A stretch of DNA of 64,000 nucleotides from Mycolicibacterium chubuense NBB4 (GCF_000266905.1 NC_018027.1:4464001-4528000), one strand, 5' to 3'. Shown: positions 43,633 to 52,137, counted from the stretch's first letter. The notes: generated by a model from the letters alone, not told the origin. Program-made: numbers and translations.

Positions 43633-44862
43633 GTGGTGGCTCAGGACGTGCATGCGCGGGCGCGACCGGGCTGGCTGCTGCTCGGCCCCGCGTTCGTCGC
43701 AGCCATCGCCTACGTCGACCCCGGCAACGTCGCGGCCAACGTCAGCGCCGGCGCCCAGTTCGGCTTCCTGCTCGTCTGGGTCATCGTCGCCGCGAACATC
43801 ATGGCCTGCCTGGTGCAGTACCTGTCGGCGAAGCTGGGCGTGGTCACCGGCACCTCGCTCCCCGAGGCAGTGGCGACACGGATGGGCCGCTCGACGCGGT
43901 TGACGTACTGGGTGCAGGCCGAACTGGTGGCCATGGCAACCGATCTCGCCGAGGTGGTCGGTGGCGCCATCGCCTTGCACCTGTTGTTCGACCTGCCCAT
44001 GATCGTCGGAGGCGTGATCACCGGAGCGGTCTCCCTGGCGCTGCTCGTCATCAAAGACCGTCGGGGCCAGACCGTCTTCGAACGCGTCATCACCGGCCTG
44101 CTGATGGTCATCGCGATCGGCTTCCTCACCAGTCTGTTCGCCGCGACCCCGCCGTTCGCCGCCGCCGCGGCAGGTCTGGTGCCGCGCTTCGACGGCGCGG
44201 AGAGCATCCTGCTCGCCGCCGCGATGCTCGGCGCCACGGTGATGCCCCACGCGGTGTACCTGCACTCGGGCCTGGCCCGGGATCGCCACGGCCACCGCGC
44301 CCCGGGACCGGCGCGGCGCACCCTGCTGCGAATCACCCGCTGGGATGTCGGCATCGCCATGCTGATCGCCGGCGCGGTGAACCTCGCGATGCTGCTGGTC
44401 GCGGCCACCAACCTGCAGGGAATGCCCAACACCGACTCCATCGAGGGCGCCTACGACGCGGTACAGAGCACGCTCGGCCACACCATCGCGCTGCTGTTCG
44501 CGATCGGCCTGCTGGCGTCGGGGCTCGCGTCGTCGTCCGTCGGCGCCTACGCCGGAGCCATGATCATGCAGGGGTTGCTCCGCCGGTCGATACCGCTGCT
44601 GGCCCGCCGCCTCATCACCCTGTTGCCCGCGCTGGCGGTGCTGGCCGCGGGCGTCGACCCCAGCCGCGCGCTGGTGCTGTCCCAGGTCGTGCTGTCGTTC
44701 GGCATACCGTTCGCGCTCATTCCGCTGGTCCGGCTGACCGGTGATGCCCGGGTGATGGGCGCCGACGTCAACCGCCGGGTCACCACCGCCCTGGGCTGGG
44801 TGGTCGCCGCACTCATTAGTGTGCTCAACGTGGCCCTCGTCTACCTGACCGTGACAGGCTGA
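43633..44862 (+). CDS. mntH: Nramp divalent-metal transporter (Mn/Fe, proton-coupled)
   Basis: 409 aa, eleven helices. Metal-binding motifs are AYVDPGNVAANVSAGAQFG in TM1 (Asp and Asn) and ATVMPHAVYLHSGLA in TM6 (Met and His). GTG 43633 is preceded by AGGAGA. Imports Mn2+ and Fe2+ using the proton gradient. Rv0924c equivalent; a metal-regulator-like half box lies upstream. The stop overlaps nothing, but the next gene starts immediately at 44863. Confidence 0.95.
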   Translation: MVAQDVHARARPGWLLLGPAFVAAIAYVDPGNVAANVSAGAQFGFLLVWVIVAANIMACLVQYLSAKLGVVTGTSLPEAVATRMGRSTRLTYWVQAELVAMATDLAEVVGGAIALHLLFDLPMIVGGVITGAVSLALLVIKDRRGQTVFERVITGLLMVIAIGFLTSLFAATPPFAAAAAGLVPRFDGAESILLAAAMLGATVMPHAVYLHSGLARDRHGHRAPGPARRTLLRITRWDVGIAMLIAGAVNLAMLLVAATNLQGMPNTDSIEGAYDAVQSTLGHTIALLFAIGLLASGLASSSVGAYAGAMIMQGLLRRSIPLLARRLITLLPALAVLAAGVDPSRALVLSQVVLSFGIPFALIPLVRLTGDARVMGADVNRRVTTALGWVVAALISVLNVALVYLTVTG

Positions 44863-45927
44863 ATGGCTTCCCGACACAGCTACTTCGCCTACGGATCGAA
44901 TCTGTCGGTGCGGCAGATGGCGCAGCGCTGCCCCGACGCCGCCGATCCGCGGCGCGCAACGCTGGCCGACCACGACTGGTTGATCAACGAGCGTGGCGTG
45001 GCCACGGTCGAACCGTTCGCCGGCGGCGAGGTGCACGGGGTGGTGTGGCAGGTCTCCGACCGTGACCTGGCAACACTGGACAGCGCCGAGGGCGTCCCCG
45101 TCCGTTACCGCCGCGACCGACTCGAAGTGCGCACCGACACCGGCCGCGACACCGCGTGGGTGTACATCGACCATCGCGTCGAACCCGGCGCCCCGCGGCC
45201 CGGATACCTCGAACGCATCCTCGACGGCGCCCGGCACCACGGCCTCCCCGGGCGCTGGATCGAATTTCTCGAACGCTGGGACCCGGTACATTGGCCGCAG
45301 CACAGAAATGGATCCGATTCGGCTGCGCCACAGTCATTTTCACAACTCCTCGCCGATCCCGCGATCATCGAGCACAGCGTGCTGCGTTCGCGGTTCGGGT
45401 TCATGGCCATCCATGGCGGCGGTCTCGAGCGGATGACCGATGTCATCGCCGAGCGCGCTGCCGACGCCGCGCACGCGTCGGTGTACGTCGTCCGCCACCC
45501 CGACGAGTACCCGCACCACCTGCCGTCGGCGAGTTACGACCCGGCCGAGTCGGCCCGGCTCGCCGAGTTCCTCGACCATGTCGACGTGGCCGTGTCTCTG
45601 CACGGGTACGGCCGGCTCGGCCGAAGCGCGCAGCTTCTGGCCGGTGGCCGCAACCGCGTGCTCGCGCGGCACCTCGTCACTCATCTGTCGATCCCCGGGC
45701 ATCAGGTCATCACCGACCTCGACGCCATACCGCGCGAACTGCGCGGGCTGCACGCCGACAACCCGGTCAATCGCGTCCGGGGCGGCGGCACTCAGCTGGA
45801 GCTGTCCGCACGCGTGCGCGGCATCAGCCCCCGCAGCGGTCTGCCGGGCGACGACGGCCTCGCACCGGCGACGTCGGCCCTGGTGCAAGGCCTCGCCCGG
45901 GCGGCCCGCTCGTGGCCGGCCGACTGA
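44863..45927 (+). CDS. Gamma-glutamylcyclotransferase-like / poly-gamma-glutamate hydrolase fusion (Rv0923c-like)
   Basis: 354 aa. Residues ~1-120 have the GGCT-like fold start YFAYGSNLSVRQMAQRCPDA and GVVWQVSDRDLATLDSAEG with the ARYxR-like VRYRRDRLEV. Residues ~165-354 fit the phage-type zinc poly-gamma-glutamate hydrolase: FGFMAIHGGGLERMTDVIAERA, VSLHGYGRLGRSAQLLAGGRNRVLARHL and NPVNRVRGGGTQLELS. Both halves act on gamma-glutamyl bonds, so a role in gamma-glutamyl peptide turnover is inferred. It abuts mntH with no gap. Confidence 0.85.
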   Translation: MASRHSYFAYGSNLSVRQMAQRCPDAADPRRATLADHDWLINERGVATVEPFAGGEVHGVVWQVSDRDLATLDSAEGVPVRYRRDRLEVRTDTGRDTAWVYIDHRVEPGAPRPGYLERILDGARHHGLPGRWIEFLERWDPVHWPQHRNGSDSAAPQSFSQLLADPAIIEHSVLRSRFGFMAIHGGGLERMTDVIAERAADAAHASVYVVRHPDEYPHHLPSASYDPAESARLAEFLDHVDVAVSLHGYGRLGRSAQLLAGGRNRVLARHLVTHLSIPGHQVITDLDAIPRELRGLHADNPVNRVRGGGTQLELSARVRGISPRSGLPGDDGLAPATSALVQGLARAARSWPAD

Positions 45928-46071
45928 CGGCCTGCAGCCCCGCACCCATCCATTCGCCCCGCCGTTCCGAATAAGGGACGTGGAACCTCTACGGGCCGAC
46001 TTGCGGCCGAGCTGCGTCGCCGGCGTCGGTGCGGCGGCTCTGGACGCGCCCGCGTGCGAGGTGACGGGCCG

Positions 46072-46803
46072 TTGACCACAGCGCTGTACCGCACCCGGAT
46101 CACCCACTTGCGCCGCGCACCGGTGCACCACTATTTCGAGCATCGCAGCTACAGCTGGCTGATCGACCTCGATGACCTCCCCCGCGTCCCGTGGTGGCTC
46201 CGGCCGTTCGCGAAATTCCTTGCCGTCGATCACCTCTGGGGATCGGGCGACGATACGCTACGCAGTCGCGTCGACGCCTTCCTGGCCGGCAAAGGCATCG
46301 ACCTGCCGGGCGGGAAGGTGACCGCGCTGATGCAGCCCAGGGTGCTCGGCTACGTGTTCAATCCGCTGAGTCTGTACTGGTGTCATGACGCGGCCGGCGT
46401 GCTGCGATACGTCATCGCCGAAGTACACAACACCTACGGTCAGCGGCACGCGTACCTGCTGCCGCCGTCGGCCGACCGGCCGGCGATGGTGAGCAAGAAG
46501 TTCTATGTGTCGCCGTTCAACGACATGGAGGGCCACTACCTGGTGCGCGCCCCCCATCCCGCCGACGACGTCGACGTGCAGATCTCGTTCCACCGGGATC
46601 ATCAGCCCGCGTTCGTCGCCACGTTGCGCGGCAAGCGCAAGCCTGCCGGTATTCGCCAGATCCTCGCTCTGCAACTCGTCGCACCGATGGCTCCGCTGAT
46701 GAACACCTTGAGCATCAGGGTGCAGGGAATCACGCTGTGGTTGCGCCGGGTACCGATCGTTCCGCGGCCCACCGTCGAGCGAGTGACGGTGCAGCAGCTG
46801 TGA
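46072..46803 (+). CDS. DUF1365-family protein (Rv0448c-like)
   Basis: 243 aa from a TTG at 46072 with GAGGTG eight bases upstream. Family blocks: LYRTRITHLRRAPVHHYFEHRSYSWLIDLDDLP, MQPRVLGYVFNPLSLYWCHD, AEVHNTYGQRHAYLL and KKFYVSPFNDMEGHY. DUF1365 genes usually neighbour cyclopropane fatty-acid synthases and photo-oxidative or sigma-factor loci. Here it lies directly before sigK and rskA, but the usual intervening lipid-modifying genes are absent. Confidence 0.88.
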   Translation: MTTALYRTRITHLRRAPVHHYFEHRSYSWLIDLDDLPRVPWWLRPFAKFLAVDHLWGSGDDTLRSRVDAFLAGKGIDLPGGKVTALMQPRVLGYVFNPLSLYWCHDAAGVLRYVIAEVHNTYGQRHAYLLPPSADRPAMVSKKFYVSPFNDMEGHYLVRAPHPADDVDVQISFHRDHQPAFVATLRGKRKPAGIRQILALQLVAPMAPLMNTLSIRVQGITLWLRRVPIVPRPTVERVTVQQL

Positions 46804-46922
46804 TGCGGGCCTGCCGACTGGGCTCGCGACTGTCGGTGGCCCATTCCAGATTCCCGATCCCTCACGGCGGAGACGGGGTCATCCTGACAGCGTTGGCGCT
46901 GGTAGGAGCTAGGCTACGGCTC

Positions 46923-47468
46923 GTGACCGCCGATCTAGACGCACTGCTGCGCCAGGTGGCCCGACGAGACGTCGACGCATTCGCCTCCTTCTACGATCAG
47001 ACGCGGGCACGGGTGTATGGGCTGGTCACCCGCGTGTTGCGGGACCCCGGCTACAGCGAGGAGACCACGCAGGACGTCTACCTGCAGGTATGGCGCAGCG
47101 CGGAGAGTTACGACCCGTCCGCCGGGTCGCCCCTGGCCTGGCTGATGACGCTGGCGCACCGGCGCGCGGTCGACCGGGTGCGCTCGGAGCAGGCGGCCAG
47201 CACGCGGGAATCGCGCTACGGCGCCGCGAACGTCGACCCGCCGTCGGACTCCGTCGCCGATTCGGTGATCCTGAGCGACGAGCGCCAGCAGGTCGCGGAC
47301 TGCCTGGCGACGCTGACCGACACCCAGCGGGAGTGCATCCAACTCGCTTATTACGACGGACTGACGTACGTCCAAGTCTCTGAGCGGCTGTCGGCGAATC
47401 TTGCGACGATCAAATCGCGGATGCGCGACGCCATCCGCGGCCTGCGCAGATGCCTGGGGGTCGCATGA
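46923..47468 (+). CDS. sigK: ECF RNA polymerase sigma factor SigK
   Basis: 181 aa. Sigma2: FASFYDQTRARVYGLVTRVLRDPGYSEETTQDVYLQVW. Sigma4: LTDTQRECIQLAYYDGLTYVQVSERLSANLATIKSRMRDAI. The ESRYGAANVDPPSD linker matches mycobacterial SigK. TAGGCT (46910-46915) is followed by 7 bases and the GTG, suggesting a leaderless, possibly autoregulated promoter. It overlaps rskA by four bases (ATGA). Confidence 0.92.
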   Translation: MTADLDALLRQVARRDVDAFASFYDQTRARVYGLVTRVLRDPGYSEETTQDVYLQVWRSAESYDPSAGSPLAWLMTLAHRRAVDRVRSEQAASTRESRYGAANVDPPSDSVADSVILSDERQQVADCLATLTDTQRECIQLAYYDGLTYVQVSERLSANLATIKSRMRDAIRGLRRCLGVA

Positions 47469-48181
47469 CCAGACCCGATGAACCCGCCGACTTGCAGTCG
47501 CTCGCGACGCCGTACGCGCTGCACGCGCTCGGCGACGGCGATGTCGCCGACATCGACCGAAGGCTCCTGGGTGCGTCCGCGGACGAGGCGGAGGAGTTCT
47601 TCGCCGAGGTGCGAGCCGTCCGGGAGACCATGGCGGTCCTCGCCGCGGCCACGGCCGTCGAGCCGCCCGATCACCTCCGGGGCCGGGTGCTCGAGCAGAT
47701 CACCGAAGGGTCGGTCCGCGCGCTGCCCGACCGCTCCCGGCGCTGGACGCGCGGTGTGCTGGCCGCCGCGGCCGCTGTGGCGATCGGCCTCGGAGTGCTC
47801 GGGGTCGGCCTCGCCCTGCGGCCCACACCCCAGTCGTCGACCGCGGACCGGGTCTTCGCCGCCTCCGACGTGCGCACCGTGTCCGGCGACATCCCCGGCG
47901 GCGGCCGGGCGACGCTGGTGTTCTCGCGCGAGCGCGACTCGGGCGTGCTGGTGATGAACAATGTGCCTAAGCCCGCGCCGGGAACCGTGTACCAGATGTG
48001 GTTGGTCGGTGCGGACGGCCCGCACTCCGCGGGCACCATGGACGCCGGCGCAGTTGCGCCGTCGACCACCGCGGTCCTGCCCGACCTCGGCTCGTCGCGC
48101 ACGCTGGCCTTCACCGTCGAACCGCCGGGCGGCTCGACGTACCCCACCAGCCCGGTGTTCGCCGAACTGCCGCTCAGCTAG
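47465..48181 (+). CDS. rskA: Anti-sigma-K factor RskA
   Basis: 238 aa. N-terminal anti-sigma domain (DLQSLATPYALHALGDGDVADIDRRL), one transmembrane helix (VLAAAAAVAIGLGVLGVGLAL, ~102-122), and a periplasmic C-terminus with the YQMWLVG.GPHSAGTMDAG and FTVEPPGGSTYPTSPVFAELPLS blocks. It holds SigK inactive at the membrane until regulated proteolysis. Its last 8 bases overlap the 3' end of the converging ligase gene. Confidence 0.92.
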   Translation: MTRPDEPADLQSLATPYALHALGDGDVADIDRRLLGASADEAEEFFAEVRAVRETMAVLAAATAVEPPDHLRGRVLEQITEGSVRALPDRSRRWTRGVLAAAAAVAIGLGVLGVGLALRPTPQSSTADRVFAASDVRTVSGDIPGGGRATLVFSRERDSGVLVMNNVPKPAPGTVYQMWLVGADGPHSAGTMDAGAVAPSTTAVLPDLGSSRTLAFTVEPPGGSTYPTSPVFAELPLS

Positions 48182-49274
48182 GCGCTTCCAGCGTCGCCGC
48201 GGCCGCCTCGGCCAGCACGTCCGACACGTCGTGGCGGCGCCGCCACACGCGTTGCTGTCGCATCGCACCGTTGCCTTCCCCGGCGATCCGCGCCAGCTCA
48301 GTGCTCACCATCTCGTAGTCGCCGGCCGTCTCGAGGGCCGGCCGAACCCGCTCGACGAGGCGCTCGGCCAGCGTCAGCGCCGGCGCCGCGCCATGGTTCT
48401 CGAGATCGACGCCGTCACCGTCGAGTCCGTCGCGGGCGGCTTTCCAGTACGCGGCCTTGAGCACGTACGGCGCCAACGGCTGCACCGGCTCTCCCCGTCG
48501 TCCGTCGTCGAGCGCGGTCATGACGCAGCCGCGCACCAGCGCGGCGAACAGCACCGTCTCGGCGACGGTCGCGGGAACGTCGGCGACGCGGATCTCCACG
48601 GTCGGGAAATCGGCTGACGGCCGCACATCCCAATAGACCATGCCGTCATCCCGCATGACTCCGGCGCGGCACAGCATCTGCACCGCCGCGTCGTATTCGT
48701 CGGCGGAACCGAAGTGCGGCGGCGGCCCGGCGCTGGGCCAGCGCGCCCACAGCACCGACCGCCAGCTGGCGTGGCCGGTGTCGGCGTTGCGGTAGATGGC
48801 CGAGTTCGCCGTCAGCGACAGCAGCAGCGGAAGCCAGGGCCGCAGCCGGTTGCCGACATCGATCGCCGCGTCGCGGTCGGGCACTGCGACGTGCACGTGG
48901 CAACCACAGATCCCCTGCTCGTGGGCGATCATCCCGTACCGCTCGCCGATGTCGCGGTAGCGGGGCGTGTCGGTGACGGGGAACTCCGTGGGAAGCGTGG
49001 GCGGCAGCGCGACGGCCAGCAACCGGGCGCCAGCCTGCTCGGCGGCACCCGAAGCCACCCTGCGCAAACGCAGCAGCTGATCACGCAGGTCGGCGGTGGT
49101 GTGGGCGACGTCGGTGGCGGTCTCGACCTGGCATCGGGTGAGCTCGAGTTGCAGGTCGACGCCGTGCTCGGCGGCGTATTCGGCGACTTGCCGGTTCTTC
49201 GCCACGGGCGCGCCGGAGTCGGGGTCGACGAGGAGGAACTCCTCCTCCACGCCGAGCGTGGGTGCATTGGTCAT
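48174..49274 (-). CDS. YbdK-type carboxylate-amine (glutamate-cysteine) ligase
   Basis: 366 aa from ATG 49274 (MTNAPTLGVEEEFLLVD). GCS2 family motifs: LGVEEEFLLVDPDSG (metal-binding Glu residues), ELTRCQVETATDVAHTTADL, GCHVHVAVPDRD, WARWPSAGPPPHF and WDVRPSADFPTVEIRVAD. Catalyses ATP-dependent gamma-glutamyl amide formation; similar to Rv0433. Whether Cys is the physiological acceptor is not known, since these bacteria use mycothiol. Confidence 0.88.
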   Translation of the reverse strand: MTNAPTLGVEEEFLLVDPDSGAPVAKNRQVAEYAAEHGVDLQLELTRCQVETATDVAHTTADLRDQLLRLRRVASGAAEQAGARLLAVALPPTLPTEFPVTDTPRYRDIGERYGMIAHEQGICGCHVHVAVPDRDAAIDVGNRLRPWLPLLLSLTANSAIYRNADTGHASWRSVLWARWPSAGPPPHFGSADEYDAAVQMLCRAGVMRDDGMVYWDVRPSADFPTVEIRVADVPATVAETVLFAALVRGCVMTALDDGRRGEPVQPLAPYVLKAAYWKAARDGLDGDGVDLENHGAAPALTLAERLVERVRPALETAGDYEMVSTELARIAGEGNGAMRQQRVWRRRHDVSDVLAEAAAATLEAPS

Positions 49275-49393
49275 AAGAAGATTTTTGATCCGGCCCGTCG
49301 GATATTTCCACGACGGGCCGGATCTGGGCAGGAAACTTGGTCCGATATATGCCCGAGCCCAAATGGATCCAAACGTCGGCATACGATCGGCTC

Positions 49394-50218
49394 GTGACCA
49401 AGGGTTTCCGGTTCGGAGTCGGTGTCATGCGGGGTAACTCGCGAACGAAGCTCGAAGACTCCGCGCGCCGCGCCGAAGCGCTCGGTTTCGATGTCATGCA
49501 CGTGCCCGACCACCTCGGCGGGCCGGCCCCGTTCCCGGTGATGACGGTCATCGCGATGGCGACCTCCACGTTGCGGGTCGGCACGTTCGTCATGAATTCG
49601 GCCTTCTACCGGCCGGCGCTGCTGGCGCGGGATGTCGCGGCGCTGCGCGATTTGTCGGGCGGGCGCCTCGAGCTGGGGCTGGGCACCGGATACGTCGAGG
49701 AGGAGTTCGCCGCCGCGGGGATTCCCTTCCCCAGTGCGCGCGAACGCGTCGACCATCTGCGCGAGACCACCGAGTACATAGCCGAGCACCTGCCGGACGT
49801 GCCGATCATGATCGCCGGCAACGGTGACCGGGTACTGCGGATCGCGGCCCGCTCGGCCGACATCATCGGCCTCACCGGCGGCGACCGGCCCGCCGGCGCG
49901 GACGAGGACCCGCTGGCCGACCGGATCGCGTTCGTCCAGCAGGCCGCCGGTGAACGTTTCGGCGATCTCGAGCTCAACATCGCGGTCACCGCGATGCCGC
50001 TCGACGGTTCGGGCATGCCGGACCTGACGATCCCGCGCCACTTCCTGCCCGGCCTCTCCGATGACGAACTGCTGCGCCATCCCGGGGTGCTGTCGGGGTC
50101 GACGGACGAGATCGCCGAGCGCGTCCGCGGTTACCGCGACACCTACGGGATCGGTTACGTGACCGTGCAGGACCGCCACGCCGAGGCGTTCGGCAAGGTG
50201 ATCGCGCTGCTGAAGTAG
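49394..50218 (+). CDS. LLM-class F420-dependent oxidoreductase (TIGR03621-like)
   Basis: 274 aa, third such enzyme in the window. Blocks: FRFGVGVMRGNSRTKLEDSARRAEALGFDVMHVPDHLG, LSGGRLELGLGTGYVEEEFAAAG and VPIMIAGNGDRVLRIAARSADIIGLTGG. GTG 49394 is chosen over upstream ATGs because TACGAT (49382-49387) ends 6 bases before it. No KstR box is present. Substrate unknown. Confidence 0.85.
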   Translation: MTKGFRFGVGVMRGNSRTKLEDSARRAEALGFDVMHVPDHLGGPAPFPVMTVIAMATSTLRVGTFVMNSAFYRPALLARDVAALRDLSGGRLELGLGTGYVEEEFAAAGIPFPSARERVDHLRETTEYIAEHLPDVPIMIAGNGDRVLRIAARSADIIGLTGGDRPAGADEDPLADRIAFVQQAAGERFGDLELNIAVTAMPLDGSGMPDLTIPRHFLPGLSDDELLRHPGVLSGSTDEIAERVRGYRDTYGIGYVTVQDRHAEAFGKVIALLK

Positions 50219-50224
50219 CGCCGC

Positions 50225-50494
50225 CTAAAGCCAGAGATAGAGCGCCGACAGCAGCACCCACATGCCGGCGCAGTAGCACTCGAAGGCCGCCCGTAGCGGG
50301 ATCGGCGCGTGCCGCAGCTCCATGAAGTCCAATCCGACGAGGCGCACCTTGATCGCGGCGATCGCCAGGACGACGACGGCGACGGTCGAGCCGGTGCCGT
50401 GTTCGGCGCCGACGGCCCACGACACGATCGTCGCGGCGACGAGGAACACCCAACTGGCCCCGGCCCGGCTGCGCAGAAGACGAAGACCGGTCAC
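50225..50494 (-). CDS. Cytochrome c oxidase subunit IV / NorF-like small membrane protein
   Basis: 89 aa, three short helices, with the prokaryotic COX4 feature KVRLVGLDFMELRHAPIPLRAAFE between helices 2 and 3. It is the last gene of a three-gene operon; one base separates it from the subunit III-like gene. No oxidase subunit I or II is nearby. Confidence 0.8.
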   Translation of the reverse strand: MTGLRLLRSRAGASWVFLVAATIVSWAVGAEHGTGSTVAVVVLAIAAIKVRLVGLDFMELRHAPIPLRAAFECYCAGMWVLLSALYLWL

Positions 50495-50495
50495 G

Positions 50496-51062
50496 TCAGC
50501 TCACCAGGTAGAGCAGGGCGAACAGGAAGATCCACAACAGGTCCACGAGATGCCAGAAGCAGGCGGCGCCTTCGACCAGAGCGGTGCGGGTGGTGCTCAG
50601 CTCGGCGCGCCGGGTCTGGCTGAGCAGGAACGCCAGCGCCCCCAGACCGAGGCAGACGTGGAACAGGTGCAGGCCGGTCAGGATGAAGTAGTAGAGGTAG
50701 AAGTGGTTGGCGCCGGGGCCGTGCCCGGCGGTTGCCAGCGAGGTGTACTCGAACACCTTGAGCCCGACGAAGATCACTCCGCAGGCCATCGCCGCGGCGA
50801 CCGCACGGGTGGCGAGGGCACGTTCGGTGGCGCGCAGCGCTGCCAGAGCCAGCACCACGAACAGCGAGCTGGTCAGCAGAACCAGGGTGTCGAGGACGCC
50901 GGCGCCGATGTGCAGAGTCCTGCGGGCGGCGTCGAACGTGTCCCGCGCTGTTGCACGTTCGACGAGGAAGGTGACGAAGAACGCGCCGAACACGGCCATG
51001 TCGCCGAACAGGAAGACCCAGGTGCCGCTCTCGCCGGGCACCCGCCGCACGGTGGTCGTCAC
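50496..51062 (-). CDS. Heme-copper oxidase subunit III / NorE-like membrane protein
   Basis: 188 aa from GTG 51062, overlapping the stop of the upstream gene (GTGA). Five helices: ESGTWVFLFGDMAVFGAFFVTFL, VLDTLVLLTSSLFVVLALAAL, GVIFVGLKVFEYTSLA, YFILTGLHLFHVCLGLGALAFLL and CFWHLVDLLWIFLFALLYLVS, with the family Glu in KVFEY and His in LTGLHLFH. An accessory rather than a catalytic subunit. Confidence 0.85.
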   Translation of the reverse strand: MTTTVRRVPGESGTWVFLFGDMAVFGAFFVTFLVERATARDTFDAARRTLHIGAGVLDTLVLLTSSLFVVLALAALRATERALATRAVAAAMACGVIFVGLKVFEYTSLATAGHGPGANHFYLYYFILTGLHLFHVCLGLGALAFLLSQTRRAELSTTRTALVEGAACFWHLVDLLWIFLFALLYLVS

Positions 51063-51757
51063 GCCAGGGCAGCCTGCTCGGCGTTGATGGACCGGAGCAT
51101 CACCGCGGTGGTGGCGAAGAGCCAGATCACCAGCACGAGTCCCGGTATGTAGAAAGCGAATACACCGTTCCACGCCAGCGGACCGTCGTTGAACACGACG
51201 ACGACACAGCCGGGGAGCGACAGCGTCGCCACCCACAGGTTGAGGTAGCCGTACCAGCGCGGGAAGGTGGGCGGATCGGTCTTGTCGACGAACGCGGCGA
51301 CGGCGAGCGTGAGGTTCTGGACGATGATGGTCCCGACGATGCCGATGAACCACAGCCAGAACACGTCGTCGAGCGCCTGGGTCAACTCAGCGGAGCGCTG
51401 CTCGGGACGGTACGCGGCCACCGCGAGGAAGAACTGCGGGAAGATCAGCGCCGGCACGAACACCGTGGCAGCCATCAGCTGCGTGACCGACAGCATGCCC
51501 CACCCGCCCTCGACGCGGCGGATCCGCAGAATGACGGCGGCGAGGAATGGCAGCGCCACGGCGGCGCTGAGCAGCGCGCCCGACACACCGAACCGGATCC
51601 ACAGCTTGTGATCGACGAAGAACGCGGCGATCTCGTCGGCCGACGATGCCGGGGACAGTGGTGGAAACAGTTGCGCGACACCGGAGAAGCTGGCGCCGTA
51701 GAGGACGATCATGATGCTGCCCGACCATGCGCCGATGCGTTGCAGTGTCAGCTCCAC
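51059..51757 (-). CDS. Multi-pass membrane protein heading the oxidase-subunit operon
   Basis: 232 aa, about seven hydrophobic segments (WSGSIMIVLYGASFSGVAQL, RFGVSGALLSAAVALPFLAAVIL, LMAATVFVPALIFPQFFLAVAAY, FWLWFIGIVGTIIVQNLTLAV and others). GTG 51757 is chosen because TAGCGT lies 7 bases upstream on this strand and there is no Shine-Dalgarno. Not recognised; the operon suggests a link to respiratory or NO metabolism. Confidence 0.7.
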   Translation of the reverse strand: MELTLQRIGAWSGSIMIVLYGASFSGVAQLFPPLSPASSADEIAAFFVDHKLWIRFGVSGALLSAAVALPFLAAVILRIRRVEGGWGMLSVTQLMAATVFVPALIFPQFFLAVAAYRPEQRSAELTQALDDVFWLWFIGIVGTIIVQNLTLAVAAFVDKTDPPTFPRWYGYLNLWVATLSLPGCVVVVFNDGPLAWNGVFAFYIPGLVLVIWLFATTAVMLRSINAEQAALA

Positions 51758-51862
51758 GCCAGGCACGCTACCGGCGACGATACGAAGTTTTGACACTTTT
51801 GCCACAACTGGCGCACCTGCTGTTGCGGGGTCCGCTCCCGGTCCGGGTAAGCTCCCAGCGTC

Positions 51863-51935
51863 GCCCCCGTAGCTCAGGGGATAGAGCACGGCTCTCCTAA
51901 AGCCGGTGTCGCATGTTCGAATCATGCCGGGGGCA
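51863..51935 (+). tRNA. tRNA-Arg (anticodon CCT)
   Basis: A 73-nt cloverleaf: acceptor GCCCCCG/CGGGGGC with discriminator A, D-arm AGCTCAGGGGATAGAGCA, anticodon stem CGGCT/AGCCG with loop CTCCTAA (anticodon CCT), and the T-arm with GTTCGAATC. No CCA is encoded. Its 3' end is the attachment site of a genomic island. Confidence 0.95.
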
Positions 51936-51938
51936 CTT
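51925..51938. repeat. attL core of the genomic island (tRNA 3' end)
   Basis: TGCCGGGGGCACTT spans the last 11 bases of the tRNA and 3 bases beyond. The same 14 bases recur at 59530-59543 in the same orientation, as expected for integration into a tRNA 3' end. Confidence 0.75.
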
Positions 51939-51954
51939 CGTATCGGCGGTCGCC

Positions 51955-52137
51955 CTACTGCTGGCCTCTCCCCTCTGGTCGGTGTGTGGTCGGTGCTTCT
52001 GTGGCGTCGGATGGTGCCGATTCGCACTCGGCGTCCAGTTCCGCCATACGTCGCCGGATCTCAGCGACCCGGGCGGCCCGCTCGGGGTCTGCTAACGCTC
52101 GCCTGAGACGCTCGCCACCGCGATCACCCGCGTTCAT
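51955..52137 (-). CDS. Small hypothetical protein of the island
   Basis: 60 aa (MNAGDRGGERLRRALADPE to PEGRGQQ), supported by a strong ribosome site (GGAGGA seven bases before the ATG). Arg/Ala/Glu-rich helix in the first 40 residues, disordered tail. It ends 19 bases from the tRNA. Possibly a relic of an excision or control gene; unknown. Confidence 0.5.
   Translation of the reverse strand: MNAGDRGGERLRRALADPERAARVAEIRRRMAELDAECESAPSDATEAPTTHRPEGRGQQ

Noticed and set aside
43540..45303. A 587-codon minus-strand frame opposite mntH and the GGCT fusion
   Set aside because: His/Gln/Arg/Gly-rich antisense shadow of two well-supported genes.
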